A stretch of 64,000 bases of DNA from CAZTTG01 sp964615935 (GCA_964615935.1 CAZTTG010000015.1:15602-79601); one strand, 5' to 3'; shown: positions 36,298-45,142, numbered from the stretch's first letter. Program-made: numbers and translations. The notes: generated by a model from the sequence alone, not told the origin.

Positions 36298-38047
36298 GGC
36301 GGATCACCCCCCGCCCCTGCTGGCCGTCGACCTTGATGTGCAGCGGCTTGTCCAGGGAGACGTGGCGCACGAACTGCCCATCATGGGAGATTCTCTGACG
36401 CTCGAGCCAATCCCAACGGAGGGAGTGGTGCCCTGATCGGTCGGCCGAGAAGTAGAAGACGCCGAGATTGGTGACATTGTGGAAGAAGTGGGAGCCCTGG
36501 CTCATATCCACGTTCATGGCGTCGGTCGACGCCTCGACGATGGCCTTGGCGCCCGACACCTGGGCCCAACGTGCGGGGATGCCCAGCCAGGGATCGGAAG
36601 TGCCGAGCCGCCCGATGGTGATCAGCAGGTAGCGGCATCCCCGGTCGAGGAGGCGGCGGTTCAGCTCGTCCAGCTCCGCCGCGATCAGCCAGGAGTCCTT
36701 GGCCGAGAAGGTGTCGGGCTTGACGTAGACGATGTTCTGGAGGTAGTCGTTGCTGCCATTGCCCAGTACTTGGTCGGAGGCCACGATGACGCCGGTCTCC
36801 GCCAGCTCATGCTCCTCCACGTGAACGTCGTCTCTGGAGAGGAGCATCGGTCGGACCTGCAGGAATCCCAGACGACCGCGGAGCTCGCTCGTGCCCTCGA
36901 TGTCGAGGGCGAACTCGATCTCGACCGGAGAATCCAGGGCCTCCTGGCAGGTCTCCAGCAGCCCTGCGATGACCTCGTTCACCGGCAGCAGCCCGAGATC
37001 CAGCAGAGGGGCGAAGGTGAGGATCCGCGGGCCCGGGGAGCCCGTCCCCATGACGACCCGGTCGGATTGCGGTTCGTAGGTCGAGGCGATGGCCGGCAGC
37101 ACGCCGTCGGCCTCCGCGTCTGGCAGAGAGCCCTCTTGGAGGTACTCGGCCTCCTGAGTTGGATCTTGAACCGGGGTCTTTCCCATGTTCACGGCCCAGA
37201 AGCGCGTCTGGGTCCCGTCCAGCAGCTCCTTGGTCGAACCGAAGGGCGGCTTCGCCTTGGGATGGGCCGGACAGTAGGTCCAGCTCCGGCCACCGTCGAC
37301 GATGGTCTTCCCGAGACCGAGGGCGAGGCTGACCACCCCGTGCTCGGGACGGGCGTGGCCCAAGGAGTAGAAATTGTAGGAGCGGCCTACCCCCGAGACG
37401 GTCGGGTAGAAGCGATCGCCGTGACGAATCCCGACCATCTCCTGGATGATGACGGCCATCTTCTCCGCCTCCTCCGCATGGCCGGTCCCCCTGCGGTAGC
37501 TCTTGGCATCCCGGAAGTAGGTCGAGGCGTAGACGAACTTGATGCTCTCGATCAACGTTCGCAAGCGGGCTTCCTCGCTGAACTGGTTGTTCGGCAGCAT
37601 CTTGGTGGCGTAGACGCCGGCGAACGGTTCCCGCAGAGCGTCCTCGAGGAGGCTCGAAGAGCGCACCGCCAGAGGGCCGCGCTCCTGGCTGATCAGGGCC
37701 CGCAGTGGCTGGTGCAGCTCGTCGGGCAGCCTGGCCTTCTGAAAGGCCTGGGCCAGGTGGTGATCGTGTGCTTCGGAGAACGCGATCTCGTGCAGACGGT
37801 TCTCCTGCATGAAGAGATCGAAGATGCCGGTGCCGATCACCCAGAAGCGAGGGATGTCGACCGCGATCGCCGAGGAGCTCTCCGGGGGTACTCGGCTTGC
37901 CAGTATCTCGCTGGCCCGGGCGAGTCCCTGTGCCTTTCCTCCGATGCCGCCCGAGCCAATCTGGACGAAGGGGGAGCCGACGCCGGGAGCGGGAGCACCC
38001 GCCTCCGCGGGATCCGATCCAGGCGCCTTGTCTTCACTGCCCAGCAT
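36281..38047 (-). CDS. PEP-synthase-type ATP-grasp protein A2
   Basis: 588 residues, identical in length to A1. ATG at 38047 follows AAAGGA. IGSGGIGGKAQGLARA opens the PPDK_N domain; LAVRSSSLLEDALREPFAGVYATK keeps the Arg and Glu-Asp residues; LQVRPMLLSRDDV closes it. The C-terminal domain has ITIGRLGTSDPWLGIP, in which Trp of the GRWGS motif in A1 is Leu, and SQGSHFFHNV. No phosphohistidine or PEP-barrel domain. The operon context is glutamate-synthase-like protein upstream and B2 downstream, so A and B proteins again travel together, as in the plus-strand set but with the glutamate dehydrogenase at the other end. The 83-base gap to the gltB-like gene has no visible terminator. Confidence 0.76.
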   Translation of the reverse strand: MLGSEDKAPGSDPAEAGAPAPGVGSPFVQIGSGGIGGKAQGLARASEILASRVPPESSSAIAVDIPRFWVIGTGIFDLFMQENRLHEIAFSEAHDHHLAQAFQKARLPDELHQPLRALISQERGPLAVRSSSLLEDALREPFAGVYATKMLPNNQFSEEARLRTLIESIKFVYASTYFRDAKSYRRGTGHAEEAEKMAVIIQEMVGIRHGDRFYPTVSGVGRSYNFYSLGHARPEHGVVSLALGLGKTIVDGGRSWTYCPAHPKAKPPFGSTKELLDGTQTRFWAVNMGKTPVQDPTQEAEYLQEGSLPDAEADGVLPAIASTYEPQSDRVVMGTGSPGPRILTFAPLLDLGLLPVNEVIAGLLETCQEALDSPVEIEFALDIEGTSELRGRLGFLQVRPMLLSRDDVHVEEHELAETGVIVASDQVLGNGSNDYLQNIVYVKPDTFSAKDSWLIAAELDELNRRLLDRGCRYLLITIGRLGTSDPWLGIPARWAQVSGAKAIVEASTDAMNVDMSQGSHFFHNVTNLGVFYFSADRSGHHSLRWDWLERQRISHDGQFVRHVSLDKPLHIKVDGQQGRGVIRHEGSD

Positions 38048-38130
38048 CTGTCTGTCCTTTCACCCGATGATCAGCGGCCGCCGCGAGCGCGCGCCCATGG
38101 CGAGCCGCGCCGCCACCCGATGGCCGTGCG

Positions 38131-39720
38131 TCAGTCCTTCAAGATCGCGTCGGCCTCCTCCTTGTCGACGTCCATGACGTACGACAGCCCGCTCACGGCG
38201 GCCGCTTCGGGCGTCAGTGCCGCGAGATCGTCCCGGGTGATGTGCTCGAGACTGAACTTGCGGGCGCCGCACATGAGTTGGCGAAGCCCCTGAGCGAGGC
38301 GCTCGTAGTAGGTGTAGAGCCCGATGGCTCCGGTGGGCAGCGCCTCGAAGGCGTCGTTGCCCAGGGTCTTGCGCAACTCGTGAGCCGTGACGAAGATCTC
38401 GTCCTTGGTGCTTCCGAAGCGCTCGACATAGACCGGCACCTGGCTCTCATCGATGGTGCGGCCGAGCGTCTTGCCCACCATGGCCGCGGCAATGGGGGAG
38501 CGCGCCATCCCGACGAGCTTCACAAAGGGAGCGCCCATGGCGAGGCCCTTGTAGATCTGGTCCTCGAAGGTGAAGCCCCCCGCCACCGCCAGGGCGGGTA
38601 CGTGCTGCCCCTCGTCGGACAGGCGCTTGGTGTACTCGTAGAGCAGGGTGTGCAGCTCCACCGGCGGCATGCCCCATTCGTTCATCATCCTCCACGGGCT
38701 CATGCCGGTGCCCCCGCCGGCGCCGTCCACCGTCAGGAGATCGATACCGTACTTGGACGAGAACTTGACCGCTCGGGCGAGGTCGGATGGCCGGTAGGCG
38801 CCAGTCTTGAGGAACACGTACTTGGCGCCGGCCTTGCGCAGCTCAGCGACGCGCGCGGCGAAGGACTCCTCTTCCACCATGCCGACGCGAGAGTGCCGTT
38901 CGAACTCCTTGAAGGCGCCGCGCTGATAGGCTTCGATGACGTGCGGGTCGGTGGGATCGGGGAGCACCACGTAGCCGCGCCGGTACAGGAGCTGGGCCTT
39001 CTCCAGCTCCCGGATCTTGACCTCTCCGCCGATGTTCTTCGCGCCCTGGCCCCACTTGAGCTCGACCACCTCGACTCCCAGCTCGCTGATGGCATACTCC
39101 TGCACGCCCAGCCGGGTGTCCTCCACGTTGGCCTGGACGATGATGGCGCCGTAGCCATCCCGCTGGTGGTCCTGGTACAGCTTGATGCGACGCTTCAGGT
39201 CGACGGTTTCGAGGATACTGCCATTCTCGATCCGGGCCTCGGGGTCCATGCCGACGACGTTCTCCCCGATGGTAAGTCCCGTTCCCGAGATGGCCGAGCC
39301 GATGGCGAGGCCCTCCCAGTTGTTCTTGGCGATGTTGGTCGAGCCGATACCGGGGATGATCCAGGGCAGGCGGAACTTGAGACCCCCGTCGTGACCGAAG
39401 TGCACCTCCAGGTCGACGTTGGGGAAGATCGCCTTGTCCGAGTCCGCCTCGATCCCCTTCGCGCCCACGGCAGTTCCCATGATGTTGAAATGGGAGTAGT
39501 CCACCGGGTACACCTTCTCGGAGGCCGTCGTGATGACGCCGAAGGGTTGGGGATAGATGACCTCGTGTCCCCGGTAGGCGGATTTGCCGATCTCGCACAT
39601 CCCGATGCAGCCGTCCACGCAGGTGACGCACATGCCGGAGTTGGGAGTGACGGATCCCTCCGTCCTGTTCTTGGTCAGCGTCGCCGCCGATGAGTTGACC
39701 CGGGATAGTGTCTGAGACAT
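38131..39720 (-). CDS. FMN-binding glutamate synthase-family protein
   Basis: 529 residues from the ATG at 39720, which has AAAGGAG upstream. After a Cys-rich start (GMCVTCVDGCIGMCEIG) that may hold an Fe-S cluster, the rest is a glutamate-synthase FMN barrel: IPGIGSTNIAKNNWEGLAIG, VVELKWGQGAKNIGGEV, LLTVDGAGGGTGMSPWRMMNEWG, VAGGFTFEDQIYKGLAMGAPFVKLVGMARSPIAAAMVGKT. It lacks the N-terminal glutaminase domain and the C-terminal GXGXG domain of GltB, as in archaeal-type split glutamate synthases. It would make glutamate from 2-oxoglutarate and ammonia with electrons from the Fe-S/flavin subunits encoded just upstream, or act on a related substrate. The gene is 22 bases after the HoxU-like gene. 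Confidence 0.85.
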   Translation of the reverse strand: MSQTLSRVNSSAATLTKNRTEGSVTPNSGMCVTCVDGCIGMCEIGKSAYRGHEVIYPQPFGVITTASEKVYPVDYSHFNIMGTAVGAKGIEADSDKAIFPNVDLEVHFGHDGGLKFRLPWIIPGIGSTNIAKNNWEGLAIGSAISGTGLTIGENVVGMDPEARIENGSILETVDLKRRIKLYQDHQRDGYGAIIVQANVEDTRLGVQEYAISELGVEVVELKWGQGAKNIGGEVKIRELEKAQLLYRRGYVVLPDPTDPHVIEAYQRGAFKEFERHSRVGMVEEESFAARVAELRKAGAKYVFLKTGAYRPSDLARAVKFSSKYGIDLLTVDGAGGGTGMSPWRMMNEWGMPPVELHTLLYEYTKRLSDEGQHVPALAVAGGFTFEDQIYKGLAMGAPFVKLVGMARSPIAAAMVGKTLGRTIDESQVPVYVERFGSTKDEIFVTAHELRKTLGNDAFEALPTGAIGLYTYYERLAQGLRQLMCGARKFSLEHITRDDLAALTPEAAAVSGLSYVMDVDKEEADAILKD

Positions 39721-39742
39721 GTCGCTCGACTCCTTTGCTGTG

Positions 39743-40468
39743 TCAGCGGTCCACGCGTTTGTTCGTCTTGCAGTCTCCCGTGATCTCACAGGCGACGCAG
39801 GGATCCATGTAGCACATCATGTCCTCGAAGGTGTCCTTCTCCACGCACGGAGGGCCCAGGTTGGCGCACCCGCCGCAGATCGCCTTGTCGGGTTCGGTGT
39901 AGGTGCAGCGCAGCGTGCACGCGGGGCACACGTAGATGCAGCCTCCGCAGAGCCGACACTCCTCGGACTTGACGTCGAAGGGAGTTCCGATGCTGCGGCT
40001 CTCTCCCCTGCCGCGGAAGCCGATCGCCTTGGCGACCATCTGCTCCTCGCACATGCGCACGCAGAGCCCGCACAGGATGCACTCCTCGTGCTCCTGCCTG
40101 AAGCGCTGCTGACGCACTTCGTGCGCGGAGGCCAGGTCCTGGATCACCTTGGATTGCGGGCAGGAGGCCAGCAGTAGCTCCAGGATCATCTGGCGCGCCT
40201 TGAGCACCCGGGACGACGCGGTCCGGACTACCAGTCCGTCCTGCGCGGGGAAGGTGCACGAAGCAACGAGCTTGGCGTTGGGTTCCTCACCGATCTCCAC
40301 CACGCACAGCCGGCATGCGCCGTAGGAGGACAGCCCCTCCATGAAGCAGAGAGTCGGGATCGGGAATCCCAGGAAACGGGCGGCCTCGAGGAGGGTGGTT
40401 CCCCTCTCGACGGACACCTCCAGGCCGTTGATCCGGAGGGTCACCTCGCCGTGGGCATCCTTGCTCAT
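39743..40468 (-). CDS. HoxU/NuoG-N-type iron-sulfur subunit
   Basis: 241 residues. ATG at 40468 overlaps the stop of the NuoF-GltD gene as ATGA. N-terminal 2Fe-2S ferredoxin fold: LCFMEGLSSYGACRLCVVEI and SCTFPAQDG supply four cysteines. Then a dicluster 4Fe-4S part: CILCGLCVRMCEEQ and CRLCGGCIYVCPACTLRC, plus a further Cys-rich tail (CGGCANLGPPC ... CYMDPCVACEITGDC) that could hold another cluster. In hydrogenases and in NADH dehydrogenases this subunit wires the FMN subunit to the catalytic subunit. Here it would connect the NuoF-GltD flavoprotein to the glutamate-synthase-like protein or to ferredoxin. Confidence 0.87.
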   Translation of the reverse strand: MSKDAHGEVTLRINGLEVSVERGTTLLEAARFLGFPIPTLCFMEGLSSYGACRLCVVEIGEEPNAKLVASCTFPAQDGLVVRTASSRVLKARQMILELLLASCPQSKVIQDLASAHEVRQQRFRQEHEECILCGLCVRMCEEQMVAKAIGFRGRGESRSIGTPFDVKSEECRLCGGCIYVCPACTLRCTYTEPDKAICGGCANLGPPCVEKDTFEDMMCYMDPCVACEITGDCKTNKRVDR

Positions 40469-43400
40469 GATTTCGCACCCACTTCTGTCTGGGGAGTCGT
40501 GAACTCCAGATCGCATCGCAGGCATCGCTCGGCCTCGCGGGTGGCCTCTGAGGGCGAGAGCGAGACTTCGACCTCCGAGAAGTTGCGGCGGCGCCAATCC
40601 GCCGGGGCTCTCGGCGTCTCGGCGCGGCCGGCCTCATGAGCCCCGCCCGGTACCGACCGGGGTTCGACGTAGACGCTGGGGAGATCGGGTTTCTCCGGCC
40701 TGATCAAGGGCTCCTTTTTGAGGTAGCGCTCGATCATGAGCGCGGACCTCTTCCCGTCCATGATGGCGTCGACCACCGTGTTCGGACCTCGGACCACGTC
40801 GCCGGCCGCGAAGACTCCCGGGCGGTTGGTGAGCAGCGTGGTGCGATCCACCTGGATGGTGTTCCAACCGGTCACCTCGATGCTGCTGGAGCGGGCGGGC
40901 GAGATGGCATCGACACCCGAGTCCTCGCCGATGGCCACGATGAGCGTGTCGAGCTCGACCGTGTACTCAGAGCCAGGGATGGAAACGGGCCGGCGTCTCC
41001 CGCTGGAGTCGGCATCGCCGAGCTGGTTTCGAATGCACTCGAGTCCGCTCAGGTGGCCATCGCTCGCGAGAACGCGCGCCGGCGTCACGAGGGTCTGGAT
41101 CTCGATCCCTTCCTGATCCGCCGCTTCGATCTCCTCGGCGAAGGCCGGCATCTCGTTTCGCGTCCTGCGGTAGAGGATGGAGACGGTCTCCACGTCCTTG
41201 AGACGGAGGGCCATGCGAGCAGCGTCGATGGCGGAGTTCCCTCCCCCGATGACGCCCACCCGACCGCGCGCCAGGTTCTGGTTCCGCAGGTTGTAGGACT
41301 TGAGGAACTCGATCGATGGGTAGACGCCCTCGATGTCCTCGTTCTCGAGCCGCAGCGGCTTGCTCTTGTGGGCGCCAATGGCGATGAGAACGGCGTGGTA
41401 GCCCTCCTCCAGCAGGTCGTCCACGTCGAAGTCGCATCCGAGCGCCTTCCCGCACTCCACCCTCAGGTTGTCGTTCAGGAGCGCCTCGATCTCCTTGTCG
41501 ATGACGGCCCGCGGCAGGCGATAGGAGGGTATGGCGCAGGACAGCATGCCGCCCAGCTTCGACTCGGCCTCGAAGACGGATACCCGAACACCCTTCAGGG
41601 AGAGGTAGTGGGCCGCCGTCAGCCCGGCCGGACCCGAGCCGACGATGGCCACGCTCGGCGGCGAGCCGTCGGACCAGGGCTCGCAGGCGGGCGAGTAGGC
41701 CGACGGATCGGCGCGATCGGTCACGAAGCGCTTGAGGGCTCGGATCGCCACCGGGGAGCCCCCGGTCGCCCCGGCACGGCATTTCTCTTCGCAGGGGTGG
41801 TGGCAGACCCTGGCGCACACGGAGGGGAAGGGGTTCGCCTCCCGTATGGCCGAGTAGGCCTGCTCGTACTCGCCCCGGCCGATGTGGGCCACGTAGCGCC
41901 AGGCCTCGGTACCCAGGGGACAGGCCGCCTGGCAGGGGGCCCCCACCAGCCCCTTGCACACGTAGGCGTCGCAGCGCTTGGCCACGATGTGCCGCTCGTA
42001 CTCGTCCCGGAAGTAGCGCAATGTGCTGAGCACCGGGTTGGGCGCGGACTGTCCCAGGCCGCACTGGGAGGTGTCCCGTACCACGCCCGCCAGCTCCTCC
42101 AGCAGGTCCAGGTCGGCCAGGGTGGCCCGGCCCATCGAGACGTCCTCCAGGATCTCGTACATGCGCTGGGTGCCCTTGCGGCAGGTGAAGCACTTGCCGC
42201 AGGACTCGTCCTTCAGGAAGCGCATGAAGTACTTGGCCACGTCCACCATGCACGTATCGCCGTCCATGACGATCATGCCGCCGGAGCCCATGATGGAGCC
42301 GGCCTTGACGAGGCTGTCGTAGTCGATCGGCAGGTCGAACATCCGCGCCGGGATGCAGCCACCCGAGGGCCCGCCGGTCTGTACTGCCTTGATCCTGGTC
42401 TTTCCCGCCGCGCCGCCCCCGATGTCGTAGACGACCTCGGAGATCTTGATCCCCAGCGGCACCTCCACCAGACCCGTGTTCTTGATCTTGCCCACCAGCG
42501 AGAAGATCTTCGTGCCGGTGTTGCCCTCGACGCCCACCCGGGCGTAGGCGTCGCCGCCGCCGTCCAGGATCACCGGGACGTTGGCCAGGGTCTCGACGTT
42601 GTTGATGCAGGTCGGCTTGCCGTTGATGCCCCTCTCGATGGGGAAGGGCGGGCGCTGCCGGGGCTCGCCCATCCGGCCCTCGATGGATTTGATGAGGGCC
42701 GTCTCCTCGCCGCAGACGAAGGCGCCGGCGCCGCGCACGATCTCGATGTCGAAGTCGATGCCCGTACCCAGGATGTCCCCGCCCAGGAGCCCAAGATCGC
42801 GCGCCTGGCGCAGGGCGATGATGGTGTGCTTGATCGCCAGCGGGTACTCGCTGCGAACGTAGACGTATCCCCGGGTCGCGCCGATCGCGATCCCGGCGAT
42901 GAGCATGCCCTCGATGATCGCGTGGGGATTCCCCTCCAGCAGGCTGCGGTCCATGTAGGCGCCGGGATCGCCCTCGTCGGCGTTGCAGACGATGTATTTC
43001 TGGCCGCTCCCGTTGCCGGTGGCCCTGGCCAGCTCCCACTTGGTGCCGGTGGAGAAGCCCGCCCCGCCGCGGCCTCTCAGGCCCGACCGCTTGACCTCGT
43101 CGATGATCCACTCGGGCTCCCTGCTGCGGATGGCCTTCTCCGCGGCCGCATAGCCCCCCTGCTCGATGTAGTTGAAGATCCGGATCGGGTCGAGCTTCTG
43201 GTTGTTACCCAGGATCAGCCGATTCTGCTTCTTGAAGAAGGGGATCTCGTTCTGGTCGTGATAGGCCGTGCCGTCCAGGGATTCGCGGTAGATGAGGCTC
43301 TCGTCGATGAACCCGCCCACCGCGGCATCGATGACCTTGGGGATGTCCTCCATCCGGAGCTTGGGGTAGAGGTGACGCCCGGGCTCCACGACCACGAAGG

Positions 43401-43632
43401 GATCCATCTCGCAGAATCCCTGACAACCCGTCACCCGCAGGGCGACCTTCGCCTGGATCCCCCGATCCAGGATGTACTTCTTGATGACCCTGACGATGTC
43501 ATTGGATCCGCTGGCCTGGCCGCCTGTGCCGGCGCAAACCACCAGGGTCGGTTTCTCGTACTGGAGTCCCTTCTCGCTCAAGATCCTCCGACGGAACTCG
43601 CTGAACTCCTCGATGCTTGAGATCCTTCTCAT
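40465..43632 (-). CDS. NuoF-GltD fusion flavoprotein
   Basis: 1055 residues. Residues ~28-110 are a thioredoxin-like ferredoxin domain (VVCAGTGGQASGSND ... VTGCQGFCEMDPFV); the second of four usual cysteines is Gly, leaving three. Then NuoF: LRGRGGAGFSTGTKWE (NADH), CNADEGDPGAYMDRSLLEG (FMN) and the 4Fe-4S ligands ESCGKCFTCRKG ... TSQCGLG. From ~575 a GltD/NfnB-type part: CQAACPLG, CARVCHHPCEEKC, FAD site VAIVGSGPAGLTAAHYLS, NAD(P) site VGVIGGGNSAIDAARMA and final GVFAAGDVVRGPNTVVDAI. The fusion links an NADH site with a second NAD(P)/FAD site, the layout of electron-bifurcating or transhydrogenase modules such as NfnAB and the Sporomusa-type StnABC. The NuoE-like subunit is encoded 37 bases upstream. 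Confidence 0.88.
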   Translation of the reverse strand: MRRISSIEEFSEFRRRILSEKGLQYEKPTLVVCAGTGGQASGSNDIVRVIKKYILDRGIQAKVALRVTGCQGFCEMDPFVVVEPGRHLYPKLRMEDIPKVIDAAVGGFIDESLIYRESLDGTAYHDQNEIPFFKKQNRLILGNNQKLDPIRIFNYIEQGGYAAAEKAIRSREPEWIIDEVKRSGLRGRGGAGFSTGTKWELARATGNGSGQKYIVCNADEGDPGAYMDRSLLEGNPHAIIEGMLIAGIAIGATRGYVYVRSEYPLAIKHTIIALRQARDLGLLGGDILGTGIDFDIEIVRGAGAFVCGEETALIKSIEGRMGEPRQRPPFPIERGINGKPTCINNVETLANVPVILDGGGDAYARVGVEGNTGTKIFSLVGKIKNTGLVEVPLGIKISEVVYDIGGGAAGKTRIKAVQTGGPSGGCIPARMFDLPIDYDSLVKAGSIMGSGGMIVMDGDTCMVDVAKYFMRFLKDESCGKCFTCRKGTQRMYEILEDVSMGRATLADLDLLEELAGVVRDTSQCGLGQSAPNPVLSTLRYFRDEYERHIVAKRCDAYVCKGLVGAPCQAACPLGTEAWRYVAHIGRGEYEQAYSAIREANPFPSVCARVCHHPCEEKCRAGATGGSPVAIRALKRFVTDRADPSAYSPACEPWSDGSPPSVAIVGSGPAGLTAAHYLSLKGVRVSVFEAESKLGGMLSCAIPSYRLPRAVIDKEIEALLNDNLRVECGKALGCDFDVDDLLEEGYHAVLIAIGAHKSKPLRLENEDIEGVYPSIEFLKSYNLRNQNLARGRVGVIGGGNSAIDAARMALRLKDVETVSILYRRTRNEMPAFAEEIEAADQEGIEIQTLVTPARVLASDGHLSGLECIRNQLGDADSSGRRRPVSIPGSEYTVELDTLIVAIGEDSGVDAISPARSSSIEVTGWNTIQVDRTTLLTNRPGVFAAGDVVRGPNTVVDAIMDGKRSALMIERYLKKEPLIRPEKPDLPSVYVEPRSVPGGAHEAGRAETPRAPADWRRRNFSEVEVSLSPSEATREAERCLRCDLEFTTPQTEVGAKS

Positions 43633-43669
43633 GGGGGCATATCTCCACTTGGACGACGTTTCTCGGAGA

Positions 43670-44521
43670 TCAGTCGATGGCGCCGCTGCCCAGATCCAAC
43701 ATGTGACCTCGGCAGCCGCGGCGGGAGCAGATCTGAACGACGCCTCCTCCCCGGACGATCATCGGCACCATGGAAGCCCCGCAGTCGCTGCAGCTGCCGC
43801 CGCCGATCAGTTCCGCGTGGCAGTGAGGACAGAACACATGAACGATGATGTCGTCGGGTATCTCGTACTCGGAGGTGACCTTGTAGCTTCCGTAGAGGCA
43901 GGAGAGAGCCAGCCAGCCGTGCCTGTCGCCGAAGGAGACCGTGACGCGGATGGAGGGGTGGCCATCGAGGATGTGCCGGGGATCCATGAGGCTGTGGTTG
44001 CAGCGGGCGCAGCCGACCTCCACGGGAAAGACGCGCTGATCCGTCTCGAGCTGCACGCTGTCCAGGCCCTCGCGGGTCTTGGCGATGATCTCCTTGACCG
44101 CGGAGGGCTGCACCTTGGAAAAGTAGTGTCCGTCCACGACCACCACGGGGCCGAGAGCGCAGGCTCCCAGGCAGTTGACGGCCTCGAGGGTGAACTCCCG
44201 GTCGTCGGTCGTCTGCCCGGCTGCGATGCCCAGATACTGCTCGAACTCCTGCGCGATCCGCGGCCCCCCTTGGACGTGGCAGGCGGTCCCCTGGCACACG
44301 GACACGAGGTGCCGACCTCGGGGCTCGAGGCTGAAGGTCCGGTAGAAGGTGGCCACGCCGTACACGTCGATCAGGGACTTCCCGGTCTTCAGGGCGATCT
44401 CCCGGAGGGCCTCCTCGGGCAGGTAGCCGTAGGTCGCCTGCACCCTCTCCAGGAGGGCGATCATCCCGTCATGACTGCCGTCTTCGATCTCGAGCAGGGT
44501 CTCGACGTGGTCCACTTTCAT
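43670..44521 (-). CDS. NuoE-like 2Fe-2S subunit with C-terminal zinc-ribbon-like domain
   Basis: 283 residues; ATG at 44521 with GGAAGGG upstream. The first ~165 residues are NuoE/HoxE: MIALLERVQATYGYLPEEAL, IDVYGVATFYRTFSLEP, then the 2Fe-2S ligands in SVCQGTACHVQGG and NCLGACALGPVVVVDG. Typical NuoE ends there. The extra ~120 residues contain CARCNHSLMD, HVFCPHCHAELIGGGSCSDCGASM and CSRRGCRGHMLDLGS, at least four Cys pairs suited to zinc or Fe-S binding, separated by a beta-rich part (VTVSFGDRHGWLALSCLYGSYKV). It delivers or receives electrons from the NuoF part encoded next. The extension may dock partner subunits. Confidence 0.87.
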   Translation of the reverse strand: MKVDHVETLLEIEDGSHDGMIALLERVQATYGYLPEEALREIALKTGKSLIDVYGVATFYRTFSLEPRGRHLVSVCQGTACHVQGGPRIAQEFEQYLGIAAGQTTDDREFTLEAVNCLGACALGPVVVVDGHYFSKVQPSAVKEIIAKTREGLDSVQLETDQRVFPVEVGCARCNHSLMDPRHILDGHPSIRVTVSFGDRHGWLALSCLYGSYKVTSEYEIPDDIIVHVFCPHCHAELIGGGSCSDCGASMVPMIVRGGGVVQICSRRGCRGHMLDLGSGAID

Positions 44522-44569
44522 GTTGCTGCCCTTCCATTGCTCTGAGCGTGGGATGACCGCCGGCACGGA

Positions 44570-44824
44570 CTAGCGCTGCTGGACGTACTCCTCGCAGCGC
44601 CACACGCCGCCCTCCGGCCGAGGGGCGAGGCAGGTGTCCCTCTGGGCGCAATCGACGCACAGGCCCACGACGGCCTGCTCGTCCGACCGCGGCCGTGAAG
44701 CCCCCGGCGCACCTCCCGAAGCCCGATTGGCCCGGTCTCGAGGGCCCTCCCGCGGAGTCCCAGCCCCCCTTCTGCGAGCCCGCTCGTTCCGGTCACCACG
44801 GTTCTCGGAGGAGGGCCTGGGCAT
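44570..44824 (-). CDS. Small Cys-rich protein, first gene of redox operon
   Basis: 84 residues from the ATG at 44824 with GAAGG upstream; the open frame reaches 44905. The N-terminal half is Arg-rich and low in complexity. The last ~38 residues read SDEQAVVGLCVDCAQRDTC, then LAPRPEGGVWRCEEYVQQR: a CxxC-x4-C ... WxCEEY motif that I recall from small proteins next to Nuo/hydrogenase-type genes in anaerobes. Three or four cysteines could hold a zinc ion or an Fe-S cluster. It precedes the NuoE gene by 48 bases on the same strand. Function unknown; the real protein may start later than shown. Confidence 0.55.
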   Translation of the reverse strand: MPRPSSENRGDRNERARRRGAGTPREGPRDRANRASGGAPGASRPRSDEQAVVGLCVDCAQRDTCLAPRPEGGVWRCEEYVQQR

Positions 44825-44971
44825 TCGACGACCTTCACGATGGCGGGGACTCGCTGTCTCTCGGGGGAGTGCGCTGGGGGTGCGACGGAAGGGGAGGCGC
44901 CGCACGCCCGACCCGCAATGGCGCAGGTCCGGCGCGTGCAGGCAGGGGCGGCGGTCACCCGGGGGAAGCCG

Positions 44972-44987
44972 AGCAACAAGCGTTCCC
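44972..44987 (-). promoter_or_regulatory. Sigma54 (-24/-12) promoter candidate for the redox operon
   Basis: On the minus strand the bases read GGGAACGCTTGTTGCT. Against the consensus TGGCACG-N4-TTGCW, the invariant GG and GC dinucleotides are both present at the exact spacing (ten bases between), along with ACG and TTGCT; only T and C at the first and fourth positions differ. Predicted transcription would begin near 44961, about 135 bases before the small Cys-rich gene. The locus encodes its own sigma54 activator (30279-31640). Confidence 0.6.
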
Positions 44988-45142
44988 CGCCTGGTTCCGC
45001 ATCGGTCGTCCGCGATGGCGCTGGACCGCAGCGCTCCCGCCAGGCGAGCTAAACCACTGCCAGCCGGGGAGATGCGGGTCGTCCAGCCGGATCTCCCACC
45101 CCCTTCACGAGCCGCCGGGTTCGGAATGAGAGGCGGTCCGTG

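Noticed and set aside
40465..44521. Complex I (Nuo) operon
   Set aside because: Only NuoE/F/G-N-like soluble subunits are present, with GltD and glutamate-synthase domains; no membrane subunits are encoded.
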